Shown piece by piece: positions 13,358-23,555 of a DNA stretch of 64,000 bases; the stretch's first letter is position 1; every line of letters starts with the position of its first letter. Origin of the DNA: Zoroaster sp. YZ-2022. Taxonomy: Eukaryota; Echinodermata; Asteroidea; Forcipulatida; Zoroasteridae. Made by a program: the position numbers and the translations under genes. The notes beneath the pieces were generated by a model. It was not told the DNA's origin. It worked only from the letters and a program-made list of their open reading frames with translations, and made no database searches. The stretch lies in the NCBI GenBank assembly GCA_029582265.1, contig CM055822.1:44379936-44443935 (forward strand), in the 5' to 3' direction.

Positions 13358-13777
13358 TTATTTTTCTTTATTCCATTTCAAAAACACCGAGTTCTCTCGG
13401 TTCTGGCTTGGGGCGGATGTAGGTTTAGGTGGCGTTGGCTCGGGTGTAGGTTTAGACGACGCTGACTGTTGCTTGAAAAAACAAGTAATAAGCGAGACCT
13501 CCAACGGCCAAGGCAATAGCGATATAGTAGTAGTTGTTGACGGAGCTTGTTTCTTTTTGAATATCACTTTGCGACGCTTGCAACGTCGCATAACGAGTTT
13601 TGGTCGCGCTTGAGCCGCGAAGCGCACCTTTTTTAAATTCTTGTTTTTTCTTTTTATTAAGTTCGGCGAGTCTTTTTCCAGCCGCGACTTAGTCGGCGTT
13701 TTCGTTACCGTCGACGGCACGCTCGCTCGACGCTGGCGCGGTGAAACGTTGCTCGTCCGCTCCACATTCGTCTCCAT
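13358..13777 (-). pseudogene. Remnant of the single-TM basic protein
   Basis: The ATG at 13777 gives METN, as in the Polinton-2 gene at 57157. A frame change near 13690 follows the Thr/Lys-rich start. The homologous middle (GKRLAELN) and a membrane segment (YYYIAIALAVGGLAYYLFF) lie in a second frame, and the ORF's Pro/Thr repeats near the end lie in a third. The open frame itself is 139 aa but is a patchwork. The first codons overlap the end of the gene at 13689-14314, as in Polinton-2. Confidence 0.65.
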
Positions 13778-14314
13778 CGCTTTTATTATCTATAAAAGAT
13801 TCTTCTTTTCTTTTTAAATGTTTTACAGTAATTAACATTGTTGAGAGCGGCGCTACCATCATGCCGTACTTGTAGTATATTTCACACGCTACTGTAGAAA
13901 GCATGCTCGAAATGTATGGATCTTTTTCTAAATCTGAAATTAATTTACCTTCATCGTCAATTTCAAAATGATGACCGTATAAATCAATGCGATTTAAACT
14001 AAATCCTAATAATTTAGCGTATAGCGTTAGAATGGCGCTACCTAAAGACTGCGTTATATCACGACCTACAGTTGTAATTTAGTTTCGTATTGAGCGTGCA
14101 ATACATCTCGCTCTTCCGTAGACAAAGCTTCAATGTCGCTGACGGAATACTCTTTACCAATTTTTTTTCCCGAATCTCCTCCCGCTACAACGGATAAGAG
14201 TCGTACATCTCGTTGCTTTTGATTCAGAAGCAGGCCGTCGCTCGTATCACCATCCGCGGATGGTGAGCTTAACATGGATGGATTTTCGCTCAATATTTTC
14301 CGAACTTCTTCCAT
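13689..14314 (-). pseudogene. Homolog of the 198-aa unknown protein, broken by an 8-bp insertion
   Basis: Starts at the ATG at 14314, preceded by TATAATAAATG. It reads well against the intact 57078-57674 gene through LHAQYETKL. There about eight extra bases near 14075 shift the frame and a stop follows at 14066. The rest (EIYYKYGMMVAPL, AKHLKRKEE-like) is readable in another frame down to 13689. Function unknown; the family has a weakly hydrophobic centre and an acidic, low-complexity end. Confidence 0.75.
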
Positions 14315-14351
14315 TTATTATAAGTATTTATAGAATAATCGGTAAAATTTA

Positions 14352-14615
14352 TTAAAAATAGAGAAACCAATAAGTAATGCTAGATAACCCATCAGTATTA
14401 GTAAGTTGGTTAAGATTATATATTAGATCTTTTACTCGTTCAGTATCTATATTTAAAAATAAATCTTTCACTTTTTCAGAGTTTGTATTTAAAACTCGTA
14501 CTAGTTCATTTCTTTCTTTTTCAGTATTAGTAAGTTGTACAAGATTATATATACAATCATTTACTTTTTCAGTATCTATACTCGTAAATAAATTTTTTAC
14601 TCGTTCAGTATTCAT
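14352..14615 (-). CDS. 87-aa protein with internal ERVKDLIYNL repeats
   Basis: Open from the ATG at 14615 to a stop at 14352. It contains three approximate repeats around ERVKNLF, EKVNDCIYNLVQL and ERVKDLIYNLNQL, joined by NTEKERNEL-type linkers, so it should be mostly helical. The Polinton-2 homolog (57650-57967) is 105 aa and continues past YWFLYF into a hydrophobic stretch. Here a stop follows immediately, probably after a small indel in a T-run. The 11-bp minisatellite lies just upstream. Function unknown; it may still be expressed. Confidence 0.55.
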   Translation of the reverse strand: MNTERVKNLFTSIDTEKVNDCIYNLVQLTNTEKERNELVRVLNTNSEKVKDLFLNIDTERVKDLIYNLNQLTNTDGLSSITYWFLYF

Positions 14616-14645
14616 ATTTATAAATAGATACTATAATATTTATTA

Positions 14646-15118
14646 AAAACACTAACCTACAAGTAATTGCCAAGTAACCTACGAGTAACCTACAGGTAAC
14701 CTATAAGTAACCTATAAGTAACATATAAGTAACCTACGAGTAACCTACAGGTAACCTATAAGTAACTTATAAGTAACCTATAAGTAGCCTATAAGTAACC
14801 TATAAGTAACCTACGAGTAACCTATAAGTAACCTATAAGTAACCTATAAGTAACCTACAAGTAACCTACAGGTAACCTATAAGTAACCTATAAGTAACCT
14901 ATAAGTAACCTATAAGTAACCAACGAGTAACCTACAGGTAACCTACAGGTAACCTATAAGTAACCTATAAGTAACCTATAGGTAACCTACGAGTAACCTA
15001 CAGGTAACCTATAAGTAACCTATAAGTAACCTACGAGTAACCTACAGGTAACCTATAAGTAACCTATAAGTAACCTACGAGTAACCTACAGGTAACCTAT
15101 AAGTAACCTACGAGTAAC
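14646..15118. repeat. 11-bp minisatellite between ATPase and repeat-protein gene
   Basis: About 42 tandem copies of an 11-mer, chiefly AACCTATAAGT with variants AACCTACGAGT and AACCTACAGGT in a recurring higher-order pattern. It abuts the ATPase stop codon. Polinton-2 has a shorter, more degenerate array of the related 11-mer AACCTATGGGT at the same place (57990-58192). Confidence 0.95.
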
Positions 15119-15739
15119 CTAGTTACGTATTTCATAATCGGCAGGTTGATCCGTTTTTAAAATCAATTTGCAATGTTTGACTCGTTTTAATTGCTCGCGC
15201 ACTCGCTCTCTCAACTCGGCCGTCGGTATAACATCATTTTCTCGAAGACAATTTTCAAACGAATCTCTATCTTTACAATAAAATAAACACGTCCATTTGA
15301 GTTGCTCTCTAAAATCTTTCAATACGCTATTATATTTTTGTGAAAGAATCCAACAGCTATGATGCGCGTGTCGACCGCTAAAAGCCAATCGTACCAATGC
15401 ATTCGTCTCATCTTGACCAATGTTTTTATATCGCGAGTCTTTACTCGCGCTACAATCGTCGATAATAAACAACGTCTCGTATCCTTTCAATACGTCGCTA
15501 TACATTTCTATCGCTTTGTTTAACGTATAATTTTTGAAATCGTCGTGAATCACTCGCTCTTCGTTCCAAATCCATTTTCTATTTTGATACGCGTCGTTGT
15601 TACCGATGGTGGGACATAATATAACGATCGTTTCGAAATGTTTTAAATATTCTTGTTCCAACAAATTTAAAATAAATTCAGTTTTTCCGCATCCGGTTTG
15701 ACCGCAAATGAGCCCAGCGTGTGGATATTTAGGCAACAT
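15119..15739 (-). CDS. A32/FtsK-HerA-type DNA packaging ATPase
   Basis: 206 aa, intact, the same length as the Polinton-2 copy. The Walker A motif GQTGCGKTEF is at residues 13-22. The Walker B motif LFIIDD is near residue 90 and is followed by CS. A sensor-like SCWILSQKYNSV lies further on. The protein is all ATPase core, as in Polinton and virophage packaging ATPases, which pump genome DNA into capsids. The start ATG lies about 30 bp from the end of the capsid gene, which is co-directional upstream. It stands out as one of the few unbroken genes of Polinton-1. The last codons run into the 11-bp minisatellite. Confidence 0.9.
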   Translation of the reverse strand: MLPKYPHAGLICGQTGCGKTEFILNLLEQEYLKHFETIVILCPTIGNNDAYQNRKWIWNEERVIHDDFKNYTLNKAIEMYSDVLKGYETLFIIDDCSASKDSRYKNIGQDETNALVRLAFSGRHAHHSCWILSQKYNSVLKDFREQLKWTCLFYCKDRDSFENCLRENDVIPTAELRERVREQLKRVKHCKLILKTDQPADYEIRN

Positions 15740-15766
15740 TCCCTTTTAATATTAGTCGCTATAATA

Positions 15767-17042
15767 CTAATAATCGACAGATTCAAAACGCCATTTCTTA
15801 TAACGAGTTGCGCGTCCATAATAATAAAAGTATACATGTACAAGTCACCGGGGGTTTCCGCTTCTTTATCAATTTGAATGGTAATTCCTTCGGATAAGTT
15901 TTGTACTCGTCTTCCGCTTCCGTGTATTTTATTGTCGTCGCTCGTTCTCATATCTAAAAATAAGCCGTATCGATCGAGTAAATAATCGGCTTGTTTAACG
16001 TTGGATAAATTTAGAGCTTTAACGACTTAAATAGCGTGTTGTTTGCTCGAATCACCGAAATATTTCGAAATTTCTTCCCAATGTTGATACCTTTTCATTC
16101 CGTGCGCGTAGAGTTGATTGGGAACGCCTTCGATCGTAATCGAAACTTTATTAATTTTTGGATTATAAAATTTATTGCTTTCTTTCACATCGGGCTCTTT
16201 GAATAAAAACAATATTCCTTTCATACTTTTTGCGGGGGTATTTAAATTTATATTCCACGTCGTATCGCGTTTGTTTAACGGGGTCACGCTCTGTCTTAGT
16301 ACGCGATCAAACAATATCGACAACCGGTTGCTATATTGATTTTTAATCGTTCGAGCGAGTTCGGGCATATGAACGACTTGGTATTCTAAAGAAATCCCGC
16401 TTATAACATATCTCGCATTACGTCGGTGCTTTTAATCACGCTCGAAAATTTATTAAACACGAGTTCATAAGTCAATCGATCTCCGATACCCGATTGGTAG
16501 TAGGGCTGATGATCGGTCAACAATTCAAAATCGAGCGGAATGTAATACTTGTTTTTTAATGTATCCGCGATGGCTTTATCTTCTCCTCCACCACCCGCGG
16601 GAACCGCGTCGCTAGCGCCTACTCGCAATTTAGTCACGTTGGCAGTTTCGATTCCTTGCTACGCTAAATTTTCGCGTTGATCTTTTGTTAACCATTCGTC
16701 TTTAAAACAATTGAACACATCCGCATCGTCTAATGAAAATATTTCATTTCCTTCCATTTTAATGATTATATGTTTTACGATGGCTCTACCTATGTTCTGT
16801 ACCATCGTTCTCGTATCATCATCCGTAGAAACAAGTTGAATGTTGAAAGCTAATCGAACCGTATTCGGAACGATAACGTCGTTTATTCCTAAATTTGGAA
16901 AACGAACCGTCAACAATTGATTTTCGGTAATGACGCTCGGATTGTTTGTAATGACGACTTTTTGACGCAATCCTTTTATACCTCTCGGTTCTCTTAATCT
17001 TCTGTATGGATCGAGTACATCTCCGTACGTATTACTCGTCAT
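15767..17042 (-). pseudogene. Putative major capsid protein, broken
   Basis: Counterpart of the intact 425-aa gene at 58838-60115. From the ATG at 17042 the frame runs to a nonsense TAG near 16660 (after QRENLA). It reopens at MTKLRVGAS, shifts near 16420 (one base missing) and reopens at MPELARTI. A nonsense TAA follows near 16027 (after KQHAI), and the frame shifts again near 15785, before the homologous stop at 15767. The conserved end contains GSGRRVQNLSEGITIQI and YTFIIMDAQL, resembling the Polinton capsid family known from the C. elegans entry F54H12.2. Five or so lesions rule out a working capsid protein. Confidence 0.85.
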
Positions 17043-17074
17043 ATTTTATAGTTACAAAAATATAATTTTTACGT

Positions 17075-17431
17075 TCTGACGACGCTGAACGAGAACGAAA
17101 AAGGCACGATTTAGCGCTAGAACAACTTTCAAAAGCTAGAGATGAATTTAGTAAAAAGCGCTCAAAATATCTAGATTATTTAAACGAACGAATACAAAAA
17201 GAATCGAGCTCTGTAAGAACGTTTAACAACATTGACGATGCGATGAATGAATATCATATCGTTAGTGGCGAACGAATAAATTTACCTAAAGATTTATACG
17301 ACGAACCCAAACTAGAAGATTTTTACGTTCCGAGCCAAGATAAAAAAACGCGGGAAATAGTATTCATCGTAATAGGGATGAGTATAGTGGGCCACGCGAG
17401 TTATAAATTGTTAAAAAAAGATAAAAAGTAA
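17075..17431 (+). pseudogene. 5'-truncated coiled-coil/TM protein
   Basis: Homologous to codons about 32 to the end of the 143-aa gene at 60196-60627. Homology begins at about 17075 with ERERKRHDLALEQL and runs unbroken to a C-terminal membrane segment (EIVFIVIGMSIVGHASY) and a Lys tail. The first 30 or so codons, the start and the intergenic space to the capsid gene are deleted: only about 35 bp separate the two genes here. An internal ATG at 17243 could start a 62-aa remnant. Confidence 0.8.
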
Positions 17432-17438
17432 TTATAAA

Positions 17439-18840
17439 ATGGCAACTGGAGGCGATATACCGATGGAAGATTTAGGCAAAGATCGTGGTGATGACGAAAA
17501 TGACGCTGAAGAAGAAGAAGAAGACTCTTTGTTTAATGATGAAAGAGAAAGAGAAATAGACAGAAACCTAGAAAGAGAAATAGAAAGAGAAAGAAACCAA
17601 GAAATAGAAAGAGAAAGAGAAAGAGAAATAGAAAAAATGGATTTTTACGAACAAATCGGGTACCAACCACTAGTAAAAGAATACCCTAAATTTGTTATTA
17701 GTCTTTAAAAAAGGTAGGAAAAAATTTGTGTTAAGTAATCAAAAAGAAAAAAGAAAATTTTTAAGTTTAAGTACTATCAGACAAAGGTATGGCGTTGAGT
17801 TTGTAAAAAATGATGTAGGTTTAACCGACCATAAACCAAAACCATTACCGTCGCAAGAACAAAAAGTAGTAGATAATGATTTTGATCCGGTAGAGGAGGG
17901 GCAAAGACAACCTCCACCATTAGAGGTAAACGTTATCGTTGATAAAACGCCTCATCGCAGAGAAGGAGCTCATCAGTTACCATCTACTCCGGATCAAATA
18001 CTAGACGAGGTAATAGAAGCGAACCAAGATATAATTAGCGTTCTTTCAGCCAACTCGGATCTAAAAGATAGTTACGATCTGAGAACCTTGATAGGTCTCG
18101 GTAAACTTTTGTCGACAAAACGAGGTGCAAAAATAGAATTAGGACTTAGATACCGAGAGAATCAAGAAAAAATAGCTAATGTCGAACAAAGAATCAAAGA
18201 AAATGAGATAGGAGATGAAGATGCGATGAATACGCTTCGTAAAGAAAGGCAAGTAGATGAAAACGACGCGATTAGAGAAGCTATTAAAAATTTACGTTTC
18301 GAAATTAAAGACCTTTACGTTGAAAATGAAAAAGCGTTGGTTGCCCTAAATGGAAGAGAACGCACGTTGGGTGAAAAAATTAAAAGCTTATTAAAAAGAC
18401 ACCGTATAACGATCGTTAGAATATTAACGGCCTTTAGTATGACCATTGTCGCCATCAGCGAATCGATCGGCAGTACTGTAAGTTCAGTTTTACCAAAACC
18501 CGCGCCACCTAAACCAACGCCACCTAAACCCGCGCCACCCAAACCCGCACCCCCTAAGCCTACACCTCCAGAACCAGCACCACCAAAACCAACGCCAGAA
18601 CCGAGCGATGGTGGTGTAAAAGAGTGGATACAAAAAACATAAAAAAATCTAGCTAGTGTATTAGCTAAACTAGGAGCAAAAGCTTTAGCCGCTTTACCGG
18701 CTATTATCGGATCGATAGTAAGTTGGTTATTTAAAACAGCTTCCAACGTGGTCGCGTGGACGGCGGAACATTTGTGGCTAGCTTTGACGGGGGTTCGAGT
18801 ACTAGTTTTAACTTATATACAGAAAAACTCTAAGGCCTAG
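17439..18840 (+). pseudogene. Large acidic coiled-coil protein with membrane-active C-terminus, broken
   Basis: Homolog of 60641-61978. The ATG at 17439 follows ATTATAAAATG. The N-terminus has a long Glu/Arg run (EREREIDRNLEREIERER). The frame changes near 17690. The second frame holds a coiled-coil core, a hydrophobic helix (FSMTIVAISESIG), a proline run of PKPAPPKPTPP units expanded relative to Polinton-2, and then GGVKEWIQKT. There a TTA codon has become TAA (18640-18642). The remaining hydrophobic helices stay readable to a stop at 18838-18840, overlapping the stop of the convergent next gene. Confidence 0.8.
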
Positions 18841-20283
18841 CTTAACAATTCGTAAATCATAACGCCTAGCCCGGTTAAAATCGCAAAACCTATAATTAGA
18901 GCATTTTTTTCTTCTTGGTGGTTGTCGCGCGATTCTGTCAAAGGGTCTTCTTTTATTGTAGCTTCCAAAGAGTCCTGGGTTATTGTAGAGGGAGATTCTA
19001 GATCATTAGATTCTTGCGCAGCTTCGCTAGCGTGCGCTTGCGCGGCGGAGCGCTTAGCGGATTTATTGTTCGGCAACGTTGATTGTGAAGCGCGTGGAAT
19101 AGGAGGAGGAACGGGTTGTGAATTTGTATCTAAATTTGAACCTAGAGATAAATCACTCGTCGCGATTAATATATTATTGTTGTATCCCGCGTACGTGCCT
19201 ATTCGTAAATTCATATCGCTCGGCATCATGTATAAATTTTCTCCGATAGCAAAGTTTAATTGAGAACGAGCGTATTGTAAATTATCTTGATATCGTTGAA
19301 TAGAAGATTGTAAATCGACCTGAGAATCAATCTCGGCATCGACTAAATTTAAAAATTCACGCTGCGCGTCTAAACCGGTACCACCTGCTAAAAATGAAGT
19401 TTTTGCTTGCGCTTGAGCTCCTAATAACGCGTAAACCGTTCTTACGTTCTTACCGTTATCCGTACCGATATCCGTACCGATATCCGTAAAACCTTGAAAT
19501 AACCCCAAAGACAATATAAATTTAGTCCACGCTGTTTTAACGCGTTCAGATTGCAAAATGTAACCTACTCTAATAGTGCGTTCTTTACAATTATGCACAC
19601 CGTCGTCAAAATCCATTCTTTTTTCACCCGCTTCAAAGTCTGCGCTGAGATTGTTGAGATCGATAGGGTCAGCGTTGCGATTTAAAATAGAATTGTCGTA
19701 GTTGTGTCCAGGTACAGGATCGTATCTTTTACCAATGTTTCGCCAAAAATAAGCGGTGCCTAATCCGTCGCTATACGTATCGACGCGTTGTTTCCAATGA
19801 TCCGATGTTGAGAGGTGAAAGTCTTTACATATTTTTTTGTACGCGTTAATGTCTATATTGTTGTCGAACGCGCTAAAATAATTTTGAAAAGATGTAGGAC
19901 AGCTCATTTCTTTGAGTAATCGTCTAATTTGATAATAAACGTGAAATCTAAAAAAAACTACGAATCATCACGTTTGAATGATTTAAATGCTCGTAACCCA
20001 CGCCGCAACTCGTTGTGCCGCAGTACGTTACACAATTTATTTGATTTTGATAAAAAAATTATGGATTATGATGCCAATCATCGACTACTTTTTGACTATG
20101 AACCTGAGGCAACTTGTAGTTGCTAAAAACATTGTCGAATTGTACGTTAAAGTGTTCATTTTCATTGACGTAAATTTTTAGACTCGTCAAATCGCTAGCG
20201 TTAACATTTTGAGGCGCGTTAAAATTTCCAGATTGCGGATATGGAAATGAAAAATTACTCTTAAACGCTAATGGAAACGTCAT
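18837..20283 (-). pseudogene. Homolog of the 444-aa Polinton membrane protein, broken
   Basis: The ATG at 20283 opens a 74-codon frame (MTFPLAFKSNF onwards) ended by a nonsense TAA at about 20059. A second lesion is an extra A in an A-run near 19950. The remaining 356 codons are open from an internal Met at 19907 (MSCPTSFQNYF) to 18837. Conserved blocks include QAQAKTSFLAGGTGLDAQR, QSSIQRYQDNLQYARS and MMPSDMNLRIG, then a Ser/Pro-rich stretch and a C-terminal membrane helix (ALIIGFAILTGLGVMIYELL). Function unknown; the same block is intact in Polinton-2. Confidence 0.82.
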
Positions 20284-20319
20284 TTTATAATAAGATAATT
20301 ATAAATTTTTAATAATAAA

Positions 20320-20998
20320 ATGTATCACACCTTTGAAATTGAAATTGAAAAAAATGGCGGGTCGGTTCAATTAAACGACGTCATCGATAATCGCGAGGGT
20401 AATCTCGCGATTACATTACATAGCGTAAACATTTGGGTGGGATATTACAACGTGCGTAGAAAAGAAAAAATAATCTATCGTACCGTTGGTGAGCGACTAG
20501 ATGTCGTAAACTTTGTCGAACCGGGGCTTTACAACATTAACGAAATTATCGATATTATAGTAAAAGATGCGCCTTGGATCATTTTCACCATCGATGAAAA
20601 AACGGGTTCTTTCTTGCTCAATTTGACTCAAGAAAACAAATCCGCCAAATTTTCTTCCGGGCTAAGTAATTTACTCGGGTTTCACAACGAATTTCTAACT
20701 GCGGGAGAATATAGTAAAACAAATTGATGTACAACTTTTTAAAATTCTATACATTCATTGCGATCAAATTTCTACGACCAAAAATTATTTCAACGGTAAA
20801 CCTTGTAACATTTTAAACGCTTTTCCCTTCCAAGACAAATCGTTCGGAACAAGTATGTGGATGGAATATAAAAATCCATTGTTGAAAAAATTTAAAGTCG
20901 GTACTTTTAACGCATTGAGCTTTCAAATTAAAGATTCAAAGGGTAGAGACATAAATAATCACGGTTTCCCCGTTATTTTAAATCTAGAAATTATATAA
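20320..20998 (+). pseudogene. Putative minor capsid (penton-like) protein, one frameshift
   Basis: Starts at the ATG at 20320 after AATAATAAAATG. It matches the Polinton-2 gene at 63347 through SGLSNLLGF and AGEYS. One extra base near 20715 shifts the frame to a stop at 20727. The remainder (HCDQISTTKNYFNGKPC to DINNHGFPVIL) continues in the next frame to a TAA at 20996-20998. Position and sequence style fit the single-jelly-roll minor capsid protein of Polintons, but the fold was not tested. Only a single lesion is seen. Confidence 0.75.
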
Positions 20999-21000
20999 AT

Positions 21001-21987
21001 ATGGCGAGCATTTACGGACCCAGTCGTACCTTTAGCGTAGCCGCTAAAGATGGAGATGTGGAAATTTTACGAACATTTCCTAGCGAAATTTATGAACATT
21101 TCGGATATCTCAACAGAGATGAAATTTTACAAACGTTACCTCTTGTCGAAAAATACAACGTCATACTCGGATTGCACGCTACGTTTAAACTACCTTTTTT
21201 CATGTACAACGACGCGCCAACGTACTGCTCTCTTTTTGTACATTTTACAAAAGCTAATGTTTTTACTTCATATTCAGCGACGCGTGATTATGCGGCTGAC
21301 GTTTATTATATTCCTTCTCCATCGCTAGATAATGTATTTTATTTTATCGATGATAAAATGTCGCATTTAAGATACGAAATGTGTTTTAAAATTCGAAATG
21401 TTTTAAAAGTTTTTGTAAAGGCAACCTTTTTCGGTGCGCTAAATTCTAAAATCTGTTTCGATATAAAAATTGAAAGTTTACCGTTAATTAAATTGTATAT
21501 TATAAATATGGCGAGCATTTACGGTTCTAGTCGAAAAAGTAATGTCGTTAACAATACCACACCAAAAAATTATATTCAATATATAAAAACTGGACACCTT
21601 AATCCAAGTGAACTATTACAAAATATAATGTTTTTTAGAAATCGCGAAATAGACGCAGATGTTTATTGGAATAGTGATGAAAATAAAATAGCGTTTTTAA
21701 TAAATGGTGTTGTCTTTTATTCATTATATGCTAAAATGAATAGGGGTGAAAATAATTCTTATTCTATAGTGAAAAGTGAAAACACCGGTGATGATACAAC
21801 ATATATATATTTTCCTGGAAAAGAATAATTTTCTTTTTCAAATGAACCTCAGTATTTAGAATGTGTATTATACTACATTCTACGTGATAGAGATGATATC
21901 AAATTCTATATGCAACTAAATTTTTTCGGTTCTATATATACTGGAATCTGTTACGATATTAAAATTAACACTTTTCCATTACATTAA
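21001..21987 (+). pseudogene. In-frame tandem duplication of an unknown gene, one stop
   Basis: Begins two bases after the minor-capsid stop. Two related units start MASIYGPSRTF (21001) and MASIYGSSRKS (21509). The first unit has no stop and reads through a copied upstream region (TTATAAATATGG) into the second. The second unit is cut by a TAA at 21826-21828 and then stays open to 21987. Paired blocks include ATFFGALNSKICFDIKIESL in unit 1 and LNFFGSIYTGICYDIKINTF in unit 2. No motif points to a known enzyme, and it lacks the Gly/His/Cys arrangement expected of adenain-type proteases. The Polinton-2 counterpart lies beyond the window. Confidence 0.65.
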
Positions 21988-22012
21988 AATCTTTTACTAT
22001 TAATAGTAAATA

Positions 22013-22267
22013 ATGAATATAGATAATATCCAAGAGTTAATTCGCTGCGAATTGCAGCGTTTACAAAACGAAAGCGACATTGAAAAAGAATTACGGGTGG
22101 AAGAACATGAACGTAAAGCTGTATATAAAAAAATAAATAAAATAAATAAAACGAGTAAAAATTTAGACGTTTTTCTCCAATTAATAGATTTTGGTTTGAA
22201 AATTGCGTTATGCTATACAGCTGCTGTATATATCGCACCTTTCATCGAACAACGACTTAAAAATTAA
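22013..22267 (+). CDS. 84-aa hydrophobic-tail protein
   Basis: Intact small ORF. A charged helical N-terminal half (ELIRCELQRLQNES) is followed by one hydrophobic segment near residues 52-76 (VFLQLIDFGLKIALCYTAAV). It looks like a small single-pass membrane or membrane-associated protein. It shares a theme with the next gene: the charged helix is followed by YKKINK here and YKKYNK there, so the two may be old paralogs. Function unknown. Confidence 0.5.
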   Translation: MNIDNIQELIRCELQRLQNESDIEKELRVEEHERKAVYKKINKINKTSKNLDVFLQLIDFGLKIALCYTAAVYIAPFIEQRLKN

Positions 22268-22321
22268 AACTTGGCCGTTAAATTATTTTTTTTTAATCTT
22301 ACTCTATTAATAGAAAAAACA

Positions 22322-23039
22322 ATGAGCGTACCTATAGAATCAACGAATGTACTTTATCCAAATTTACAACCTATGACGGATGATGCTAAAACATTTCGTC
22401 TGCAAAAAATCGACGCTATTCAAAAAGAATTATGAGCCGAAATGTATCATCGTGAAGCCATCTATAAAAAATATAATAAAATCATCAACGCTTGCTCTAT
22501 CGTAGAAACGATGACACAATTTGGCTGTATGGGAGCAGGAGCCACTGGAATCGCCAGTATCGCCAGCGTTATAGCGGCGCCGGTAGGATATGTTTTAGAA
22601 GGTTTAGCTTTAGGGTTAGGCAATGCGGCGCTTGCTCTCAGATACGCGAAAAATAAATTATCTAAAAAAGCTAAAAAACACGATTTTAGCATCGTCTAAA
22701 CTCAACACGATCGAAAACCACGTTTCAAAAGCCATCGAAGACGGTGTTATTACCCAAGAAGAATTTGTACTCGTTTGCGAAGAACGAGATAAATATTATA
22801 AAATGAAAGAAAAAATGCGTAACAACTCTGGTAAAGATACGGCTTTACCGGTTAAAACAGAGGTCAAAACCACCGATGTAGATGTAGAAAAAAATTCTTA
22901 TAGAAAAACTTTTAAATTTAAAATAAACTTGTCTGTAAATAAATCTTATTATAATCAAAAACCCGCTTCGCGAATAGCGGAGCGGGTAAAAACGACTGAT
23001 AGACCTCCCCCGTATAATTTAACATTTAAGTCGTTATAA
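22322..23039 (+). pseudogene. Gly/Ala-rich membrane protein, one stop and one frameshift
   Basis: The ATG at 22322 opens MSVPIESTNVLYPNLQP. An in-frame TGA at 22433-22435 interrupts it, then the frame continues through EMYHREAIYKKYNK and a Gly/Ala-rich hydrophobic region (GAGATGIASIASVIAAPVG). It is lost near 22690. The next frame reads SKLNTIENHVSKAIEDG and EEFVLVCEERDKYYKMKEK, a charged helical region, to a stop at 23039. It overlaps the convergent Cys-rich gene by 6 bp. Function unknown. Confidence 0.65.
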
Positions 23040-23345
23040 ACGAGTTGTTGTCTTTATCAACTCTTTCATCGCTAAATTATAATCTCGTCTAGCTTTCCAT
23101 TCAACGCGCTTTAAAATGTTTAATTCTAATACATTACCGCATTTCGTACATAAATTAGCTTTGGATTTTGTTCCAATCTTACATTTTCGACACGGAACTG
23201 GTATACTTCGTCCGTGTCTTACGCGCCACTGATGTTGTGCGCAAAACACGTAACCACCCACACTTGGTACACAACACTTGACTGTTTTACCTATTAAAAG
23301 CCATTCGCATGGAATAATCGTTTTCGATAAATATTTAGTCGTCAT
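23034..23345 (-). CDS. 103-aa Cys-rich, zinc-ribbon-like protein
   Basis: Intact ORF at the right edge of Polinton-1, reading inward from the TIR. Cysteines occur as CEW, CCVPSVGGYVFC, CRKCKIG and CTKCG, with a nearby HQWRVRHGR. This suggests two metal sites, of which the CRKC and CTKC pair is the clearest zinc-ribbon pattern. The charged C-terminus (WKARRDYNL) is helical. The start codon sits exactly where the TIR ends. Its first residues (MTTKYLSK) resemble those of PolB at the other end (RRKYLSKW), because the TIR runs into both genes, so the two outermost genes share one promoter sequence. A DNA-binding role is only a guess. Confidence 0.65.
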   Translation of the reverse strand: MTTKYLSKTIIPCEWLLIGKTVKCCVPSVGGYVFCAQHQWRVRHGRSIPVPCRKCKIGTKSKANLCTKCGNVLELNILKRVEWKARRDYNLAMKELIKTTTRL

Positions 23346-23484
23346 CTCTTTACTATTAATCTACATAATCTTATTTGTTTTTCATTTTTTTAAGTCTGAT
23401 TTTCAATATCTTTTTTTCGTGGGGATTTTACATCGTTTTTTGGACCTATACCTATACGCTCCGCCGCGCGAGCGACAACCTTTC

Positions 23485-23514
23485 GTGACGTCATCATTTT
23501 TTTGATGACGTCAC
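23485..23514. promoter_or_regulatory. Hairpin with two TGACGTCA motifs, right TIR only
   Basis: Perfect 12-bp arms, GTGACGTCATCA and its complement, flank a T-run. Each arm holds TGACGTCA, the palindrome bound by CREB/ATF-type bZIP factors. The left TIR at the same place has only GCGTCACG. Regulatory action is inferred from the motif. Confidence 0.5.
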
Positions 23515-23555
23515 GCTACTCCCTCCCCTTTTTTAATCTCATCTTCAGCCACGCC

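Noticed and set aside
17559..17640. Glu/Arg-rich run as a distinct gene or domain
   Set aside because: It is an expanded GAAAGAGAAATAG-type microsatellite within the broken 445-aa homolog, absent from the Polinton-2 gene.
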